Origin: Schizochytrium sp. CCTCC M209059
Taxonomy: Eukaryota; Sar; Bigyra; Thraustochytrida; Thraustochytriidae
Direction: 5' to 3'
Length of the DNA: 64,000 nt
Assembly (NCBI GenBank): GCA_000818945.1
Contig: KN805383.1
Location: forward strand, 506,552-570,551
Shown: piece after piece, positions 59,299-64,000 of the stretch
How positions within the stretch are numbered: position 1 is the stretch's first letter
How the letters are laid out: every line of letters begins with the position of its first letter
Program-made: the position numbers and the translations under genes
Notes under the pieces: model-generated
What the model saw: only the letters and a program-made list of their open reading frames with translations
Databases searched by the model: none
What the model was told of the DNA's origin: nothing

Positions 59299-59943
59299 AT
59301 GGCGACGTCTGAGACGCCGGAAGAGGACTTGGCGCTGTTCAGCAGCGTGGCCGACGTCATGCGCGAGCTGACACAACACCGGTCGAGCTACGTACCGCAC
59401 GAGACGGTGGCGTGTGATATCGTGCTGGATTCGCGCGGAAGGCTGAAGAGCGCCACGGGACTCATGAGCTTTGTGGTGGGAAAGGAGATGCTTAACGCAG
59501 GAGGCAACCTCTTTGGCGGCTACGTCCCATCGCTGACAGACTCGCTGACGACGGTCTTACTGTTCTCGTGTAATCTGCGGACCGAACGAACCTGGGTGCC
59601 TTCTATGAGCACTTCGCTTGATGTGGATTTTCTCGATGGCGTCAGCTTGGGCAAAACGGTCTTTGTGGAAATTCACATTAATCGTATCGGAAAGAATGTG
59701 GCCTTTACGGATGCAGACTTTTATTGTGGCCATCCTTCAGAGGGTGCTCTTTTGTACAAGGCACGCCACCAGGTTGTCCTGATGCGTGGCAGCCCAAACA
59801 TGGAAAATAATGTGCGCAAAAACTTGCCAAAACATCAAGAAGCAATCGACAGGGCGCTTGAGGCATACGACTTGATCGAGGAACAGCGAATCGCTGAGAA
59901 CGGGGAGAAATCTGATACCTCGACTCAGCAAGCTCGTCTTTAG
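59299..59943 (+). CDS. Hotdog-fold acyl-CoA thioesterase (ACOT13/THEM-like)
   Basis: 214 residues from the ATG at 59299; the frame upstream starts with TTG. One PaaI-like hotdog domain spans about 45-175: NAGGNLFGGYVPSLTDSLTTV is the family active-site segment with the catalytic Asp at 81, followed by STSLDVDFLDGVSLGKTVFVEIHINRIGKNVAFTDADFYC and LYKARHQVVLM. The usual His of the HGG motif is Phe here (LFGG), so activity may be altered. Such enzymes hydrolyse long-chain acyl-CoA, often at mitochondria. There is no clear presequence. The C-terminus is an acidic helical tail. Confidence 0.88.
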   Translation: MATSETPEEDLALFSSVADVMRELTQHRSSYVPHETVACDIVLDSRGRLKSATGLMSFVVGKEMLNAGGNLFGGYVPSLTDSLTTVLLFSCNLRTERTWVPSMSTSLDVDFLDGVSLGKTVFVEIHINRIGKNVAFTDADFYCGHPSEGALLYKARHQVVLMRGSPNMENNVRKNLPKHQEAIDRALEAYDLIEEQRIAENGEKSDTSTQQARL

Positions 59944-60270
59944 AATTCCTTTACCACCCCCCCCCCCCAAAAAAAAAGAAAGGGCTTCCACAAAGAAGAA
60001 GGATTGATTTTTGTTATTTGCATGCCACTCACTTCGAATTTCTGAAAAAACACAATGTCCTTGGTTTATAAAATTGGTAGTCTCGAGCGCTGTCCCTTGT
60101 CGCTCCACAATTCCAATCGAGAACACATGCAACAACGCTTCTGCAAGGACCATTTGTGAAAAAAAGATGTCCCAAGCTTCAACTAGGACACATCGAAAAA
60201 ATTGGAAGGAAAAAAAAGGGAGAAGGAAGCCAAGTCTTTTCTTTTTTTTTTTGAGATGGAGAGAGAGAAT
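59944..60270. other. Convergent intergenic region with C12/A9 homopolymer
   Basis: A C run then an A run at about 59957-59977 directly follows the thioesterase stop. T-rich tract near 60240-60252. No gene seen. Confidence 0.6.
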
Positions 60271-61413
60271 CTACTCTGGTGGGGATGTTGGGTTGAGCAA
60301 GGCTTCGAGCGAGCAAAGCTCCTTCGCAAAAGGTCCGTCAATGTCGGCCACAGAAACTGCGGCGATGCACTGCGACAGGGCCAGATGTGCAAAAAACTCC
60401 TGCATGGAGTCTGCCTGCAAGTGCGTGTCCCAAAGCAAGGTCGCAACACCAGGCGCCTGCTCGACGAGGTTACCAGCGTCAATGACGGCAGAGACAGTGC
60501 CAAGAGAGTCCGGATCGACAATTACACTGTTGACGACCTCTTTCTGCAAGGCATAGGTGATTGCGTCCAAAGACTGGTAGAGCTCGAGACCACCAAAAAT
60601 CTGGAGCTCCTCGCCAAGCGCTGCCGTAAGGGATTCAGCCTCGGTCTCCTCAGTGTCCTTGAGCTGCAACATTGCAAGCGGGAATTTATTCATGAACTCG
60701 GCCACCTTTTCGCGGTCCGTGTCGGCGTCAACGTGAAGGCCAAGCGCGACCTCGCCCAGCATGTCCCTGCTCTTAAGTGGCCGCATGAGCGCCCGAAGCT
60801 GAGCTTTTGGACTCAATTCGGGGCCATCTGCAGCAACCTTGACATCCTGCAAGATGACACGGAAACGATCAATGGCGTTGCGCAGACAGGTATCGCCAAA
60901 GGGGATCATGGACACCATAGGCAGCGAAGGCAGTGTCGAGATGGGCATGGGCATTCGCAGTGTGGACTTTCCCGCGAGCTTGGCAAGGTGAACAAATAGC
61001 TTAAGGTCCGCTGCATGTGCGCCAGCAATGGCTGTGGCCACCGAGACGCCGAGGATGGCGCCGGGCGTGAACTCGGACCGATCCGCGGTACCGTCCATCT
61101 GGCACAGGAGCGAGTCCACTCCACGCTGGTCCGTGGGATCGAGGCCATTGATCAGCCTCGAGATCTCGCCCTCGAGGGCCTCCGCGGCCCGCGCCGGGTT
61201 GGCCTCGCGCACGGTCACCGTGTGGTCGCCAGCCGAGGTCTCCACCGCGACCTCGAGCTCACCTTCACGTCCAGTCTCGCGGCCGCGCGCGCCGAGGAGC
61301 CGCACCGAGAACGCGCGCGCTCCCCGCGGCCCGCGGCCCTTCGCCGCCTTCTTCGCCGCCGCCGCCAGCATCGCCCCGCTGGCCCCCGCGCGCGCAAGCC
61401 TCGCGCCCAGCAT
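60271..61413 (-). CDS. Mitochondrial enolase-like protein lacking the active site
   Basis: 380 residues from the first ATG at 61413; the frame upstream begins with GTG. Residues 1 to about 45 are rich in Arg/Ala/Lys with no acids, a mitochondrial presequence. The enolase fold is recognisable: NGLDPTDQRGVDSLLCQMDGT (89-109), AILGVSVATAIAGAHAADLKLFVHLAKLAG (119-148), and the barrel strands near 244-312 including LGEELQIFGG and VDPDSLGTVSAVIDA. Every key residue looks lost. The LKVNQIG lysine is replaced at VDPDSLG. The DD metal site is GG at 274-275. The SHRSGET histidine loop is WDTHLQADS. The first metal Asp (GMDVAASEF in relatives) is in a GLHVDAD segment. It is therefore probably not an active enolase. 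Length is also about 50 residues short. Confidence 0.85.
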   Translation of the reverse strand: MLGARLARAGASGAMLAAAAKKAAKGRGPRGARAFSVRLLGARGRETGREGELEVAVETSAGDHTVTVREANPARAAEALEGEISRLINGLDPTDQRGVDSLLCQMDGTADRSEFTPGAILGVSVATAIAGAHAADLKLFVHLAKLAGKSTLRMPMPISTLPSLPMVSMIPFGDTCLRNAIDRFRVILQDVKVAADGPELSPKAQLRALMRPLKSRDMLGEVALGLHVDADTDREKVAEFMNKFPLAMLQLKDTEETEAESLTAALGEELQIFGGLELYQSLDAITYALQKEVVNSVIVDPDSLGTVSAVIDAGNLVEQAPGVATLLWDTHLQADSMQEFFAHLALSQCIAAVSVADIDGPFAKELCSLEALLNPTSPPE

Positions 61414-61945
61414 CCTCCCCGCGGTGCTGGCCACTCTCCGCTCCTCTATCCCGGACTGCACTGTCCGGCCAACTCGATTACCCGCCCAAAACCCGAGAGC
61501 GCTCGGCTCTCCGCAGCGCACGGTGCGCCACGGGGCCGGGGCGCCTCGGCCTCCGGCAGGCGTACGCGCGAGCCTGGCCCGGAGGCTGGTCGCGGCCGTC
61601 CGCTCGAGGATCTTCTTCTGCGGCTGCAGCTGCAGCTAGCTGCGTGCGCAGCGGCTGCCGGCCGCTGCGTGCGGCTGCGGCGGGGCCCGGCGCGGCCGTC
61701 TGGGCCAGGCTGGTCAGGCTGGACCCTCGTCGAGGCACGGGCGCAGGCTGGTTAGGCTGGACCGTGGTCGCGGCGCGCGAGAAAGGAGCGGCGGAGGGAC
61801 GGACCAAGAAGCGCAGGCGGAGAAGAGAGGAGAGGGAATATGAGAAAACGAAGGCGTCGCAGTGGCCGCAGAAGGCGATCCTTAACCCGCCGACCGCGGC
61901 CACGTGCAGCTGCAGAACGGAATCGAGCGGAGCGGACACGGCGCG

Positions 61946-62333
61946 GAGCAGAGCAGAGCAGAGCAGAGCAGAGCAGAGCAGAGCAGAGCAGAGCAGAGCA
62001 GAGCAGAGCAGAGCAGAGCAGAGCAGAGCAGAGCAGAGCAGAGCAGAGCAGAGCAGAGCAGAGCAGAGCAGAGCAGAGCAGAGCAGAGCAGAGCAGAGCA
62101 GAGCAGAGCAGAGCAGAGCAGAGCAGAGCAGAGCAGAGCAGAGCAGAGCAGAGCAGAGCAGAGCAGAGCAGAGCAGAGCAGAGCAGAGCAGAGCAGAGCA
62201 GAGCAGAGCAGAGCAGAGCAGAGCAGAGCAGAGCAGAGCAGAGCAGAGCAGAGCAGAGCAGAGCAGAGCAGAGCAGAGCAGAGCAGAGCAGAGCAGAGCA
62301 GAGCAGAGCAGAGCAGAGCAGAGCAGAGCAGAG
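61946..62333. repeat. (GAGCA)n pentanucleotide array, about 78 units
   Basis: 388 bp essentially perfect. Because 5 is not a multiple of 3, each forward frame reads the same pentapeptide RAEQS and each reverse frame LLCSA, so no frame has a stop. Confidence 0.98.
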
Positions 62334-62350
62334 GGAAGGGCGGGACGGGC

Positions 62351-62365
62351 GGCTGGCTGGCTGTT

Positions 62366-62398
<33 letters not shown>
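62351..62398. repeat. (GGCT)n microsatellite just before the ketopantoate reductase start
   Basis: About eleven units with one interruption, ending 20 nt before the ATG at 62418. Confidence 0.95.
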
Positions 62399-62417
62399 TG
62401 GAATTGGAGCGGAGGAG

Positions 62418-63500
62418 ATGCCGCACGTGGGGGTGCTGGGCGCCGGCGCGGTCGGCGCCTACGTTGGCGCGCGGCTGCTTGCCGGGAACGTGGGCGAAGG
62501 GGCTGTATCGGACCTGAAGGTGACGCTGGTGGGACGCGAGTCGCTGCTGGACGCCGTCAAGGCGAACGAGGGTGTACTGGTCACGCACACCATTGCGGGC
62601 GAGCGCGCTGACCACGTGCAAGATGATCATTTTGTCGTCACCAAGGACGTTGGCGCGCTCGCGGACGCAGAGATCATTCTGGTCGCCGTCAAAGCGTCGC
62701 ACACGGAAGGCGTGGCCAAGCAGCTCCGCGATCTCTTTGCCGCCTCGCCTGGCGCAGCCGGCCCCCAACGCACGATCATCTCTTTGCAGAATGGCGTGAC
62801 CAATGCGCGTATCTTGCGCGAGATCATCAACGACGAAAAGGTCGCCGTCCTCGCTGGTAGCGTCGTCTTCAACGTTGTCTGGGCGGGCGCCGACTTTTCG
62901 CAGACGACTTCGGGCGATATTGTTGTTCAGGATGGGCCCCAGGCATCGCTTTTTGGACGCCTCTCCACGCGCGGAGGCATTCCCGTTATCGTACAGCCGG
63001 ACATCACCGCGCTGCAGTATGGCAAGTTGCTCATCAATCTGAACAATGCCGTCAATGCCCTTGCGGGCATTCCCATTCTCGACTGCTTCAAGGACTCGGG
63101 CCTGCGCAGGTCGATTGCGCTCAGCATCTATGAAGCCATTGACGTCCTTTCGCGGGCTGGAATCCCAATCAAGAGCCCCAACAAGTCATCCATTTACATG
63201 CTTCCGCGCCTCTTTAGTCTTCCCGACTGCCTTTTCCGCATCGTCATGCTATTTGTCATTAAAATCCACCCCAAGGCAAAGACGAGCATGCTCCAAGACC
63301 TCGAGAGAGGGCGCACGACTGAAATTGACCTTCTCAACGGCGAAATCGTTCGCGTCGCCAAGGAGCACAACCTCGAGGAGCCTTTTGTCAACGCCACGCT
63401 CGTTCGTCTCGTCAAGGAGGCTGAGTCCCGCGGATCTCCCAAAATGGACGGTGCGCAATTACTCCCGCTTCTTTCTCCGGCCCCAAAAGCTAAGCACTGA
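62418..63500 (+). CDS. 2-dehydropantoate 2-reductase (ketopantoate reductase)
   Basis: 360 residues from the ATG at 62418, where the NADPH Rossmann motif GVLGAGAVGAYVGARLL starts at once. The in-frame extension upstream is the microsatellite and is ignored. Further family motifs: LVAVKASHTEGVA, IISLQNGVTN, the catalytic Lys segment LQYGKLLINLNNAVNALAG (about 197-215), and SSIYMLPRL with SMLQDLERGRTTEIDLLNG near 293-311, the conserved C-terminal substrate motif. The enzyme makes pantoate from ketopantoate with NADPH, for pantothenate and coenzyme A. There is no presequence, so it is probably cytosolic. Length is slightly above bacterial PanE (about 300) because of short inserts, as in fungal homologues. 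Confidence 0.93.
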   Translation: MPHVGVLGAGAVGAYVGARLLAGNVGEGAVSDLKVTLVGRESLLDAVKANEGVLVTHTIAGERADHVQDDHFVVTKDVGALADAEIILVAVKASHTEGVAKQLRDLFAASPGAAGPQRTIISLQNGVTNARILREIINDEKVAVLAGSVVFNVVWAGADFSQTTSGDIVVQDGPQASLFGRLSTRGGIPVIVQPDITALQYGKLLINLNNAVNALAGIPILDCFKDSGLRRSIALSIYEAIDVLSRAGIPIKSPNKSSIYMLPRLFSLPDCLFRIVMLFVIKIHPKAKTSMLQDLERGRTTEIDLLNGEIVRVAKEHNLEEPFVNATLVRLVKEAESRGSPKMDGAQLLPLLSPAPKAKH

Positions 63501-63833
63501 TTTAATTTCACTTTCACATCTCGTTCTTTCTTTTCGCTACTTTCGCCAGCGACAGGTGAGAGAAAAAGGGAATGGATGGGACCGCCGTTGTGACCGGCCA
63601 CAAAACGATGCGCCATCCTCTCTTGTTGCTTTCGCATTTGCTTCCTTGCTTGCTCGCATGTCTACACTTCAGGACTCTTGTCACAAAACATTCTCGACTT
63701 CTCTCGAGGTCTTTGCTTGCGGTGGCAGCAGCAACTATTGCAGCATGACCTTCTTTTCCCCACGGCCTCACAATCGGGCCGAGCGAACACCCACACTGCG
63801 CGCGCTCGCAATCACGGTAAAGTCTGTCTGGCA
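63501..63833. other. Intergenic region after ketopantoate reductase, no gene seen
   Basis: 3' flank of the reductase; T- and C-rich near 63500-63545. No conserved protein pattern. Confidence 0.4.
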
Positions 63834-64000
63834 ATGCTCTGCTGCTGCGCCACAAAATCCTTGTTCGGAGCCGCTTGCGACGAACCGGGCGTCGCCGCGC
63901 CCCGTTCGACGCTCCCAGCCGCCAACCGTGCTGCCGGCGCCCCGCTCCGCTCCTCCCCACGCCGCTCCATCCACGCGGCGGCCGTCCTCGGCCACCTGGC
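63834..64000 (+). CDS. Possible 5' end of a further gene (partial, uncertain)
   Basis: An ATG at 63834 opens a frame to the window edge. The translation is Ala/Arg/Ser/Pro-rich with few acids (for example RRSIHAAAV near the end), as expected for a mitochondrial presequence. A second plus frame from the ATG at about 63746 is also open, and minus frames cross the region, so the call rests only on composition and position. Confidence 0.25.
   Translation, partial: MLCCCATKSLFGAACDEPGVAAPRSTLPAANRAAGAPLRSSPRRSIHAAAVLGHL

Larger units (their letters stand above)
61414..62417. promoter_or_regulatory. Divergent region between enolase-like and ketopantoate reductase genes
   Basis: 1 kb, GC-rich, dominated by a 388 bp GAGCA array and a GGCT array (listed separately). 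The long open frames across it, including the one running into the reductase, are repeat-driven. Confidence 0.6.

Noticed and set aside
61644..62417. N-terminal extension of ketopantoate reductase with RAEQS repeats
   Set aside because: The conserved protein starts exactly at the ATG at 62418; the extension is repeat-derived and follows no family pattern.
61752..62768. Minus-strand frame encoding a long LLCSA repeat, superficially like a repetitive membrane protein
   Set aside because: It is the translation of the GAGCA microsatellite, which is open in every frame.

Overview
This is eukaryotic nuclear DNA, most likely from a heterotrophic stramenopile close to the thraustochytrids (Labyrinthulomycetes). 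That placement is inferred from gene content and style, not from a marker gene. The sequence is GC-rich. Genes are compact and almost intron-free: I could demonstrate only two spliceosomal introns (127 and 173 nt), both with a GTACGT donor. Many proteins start with mitochondrial presequences, intergenic regions are full of tetra- and pentanucleotide microsatellites, and a Polo-like kinase 4 gene implies centrioles. I saw no bacterial operons, Shine-Dalgarno sites, CRISPR arrays, transposons, or tRNA/rRNA genes. A run of 10 N at 30788-30797 is an assembly gap in a G-rich tract.

Layout. 0-12 kb: the 3' end of an unidentified gene, a cysteine-less mitochondrial ferredoxin-like protein, a full-length ABCA transporter, and a secreted metzincin protease. 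12-22.5 kb: a two-exon aldehyde dehydrogenase divergent from a SET-domain methyltransferase, a prenylcysteine oxidase, a divergent importin-alpha-like protein, and a second metzincin protease carrying an extra PAN domain. 22.5-26.5 kb: a 4 kb repeat-rich stretch with no convincing gene. 26.5-34 kb: a small membrane protein, RFT1, an acidic disordered protein, an RsuA/RluB-type pseudouridine synthase, and a membrane-anchored uroporphyrinogen-III methyltransferase. 34-45 kb: a mitochondrial cofactor-independent phosphoglycerate mutase whose 3' end is tandemly duplicated, a possible glycosidase N-domain fragment, and a large glycosidase-like protein. 45-52 kb: mitochondrial pyruvate carboxylase, a two-exon ArfGAP, and LSM2. 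52-64 kb: a probable beta-propeller protein, PLK4, an unidentified protein, a hotdog thioesterase, a catalytically dead mitochondrial enolase-like protein, and ketopantoate reductase downstream of a 388 bp (GAGCA)n array.

A metabolic theme is mitochondrial carbon metabolism. Phosphoglycerate mutase, an enolase homologue and pyruvate carboxylase all carry presequence-like N-termini, which fits the mitochondrial lower glycolysis known from stramenopiles. The two most unusual proteins are ancient enzymes that lost their active sites: the ferredoxin-like protein has no cysteine at all, and the enolase-like protein lacks the metal-binding and catalytic residues. Genes are mostly arranged as divergent or convergent pairs with short shared flanks. 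Where the longest open frame began at a non-ATG codon, I chose the first ATG supported by a targeting peptide or by domain start.
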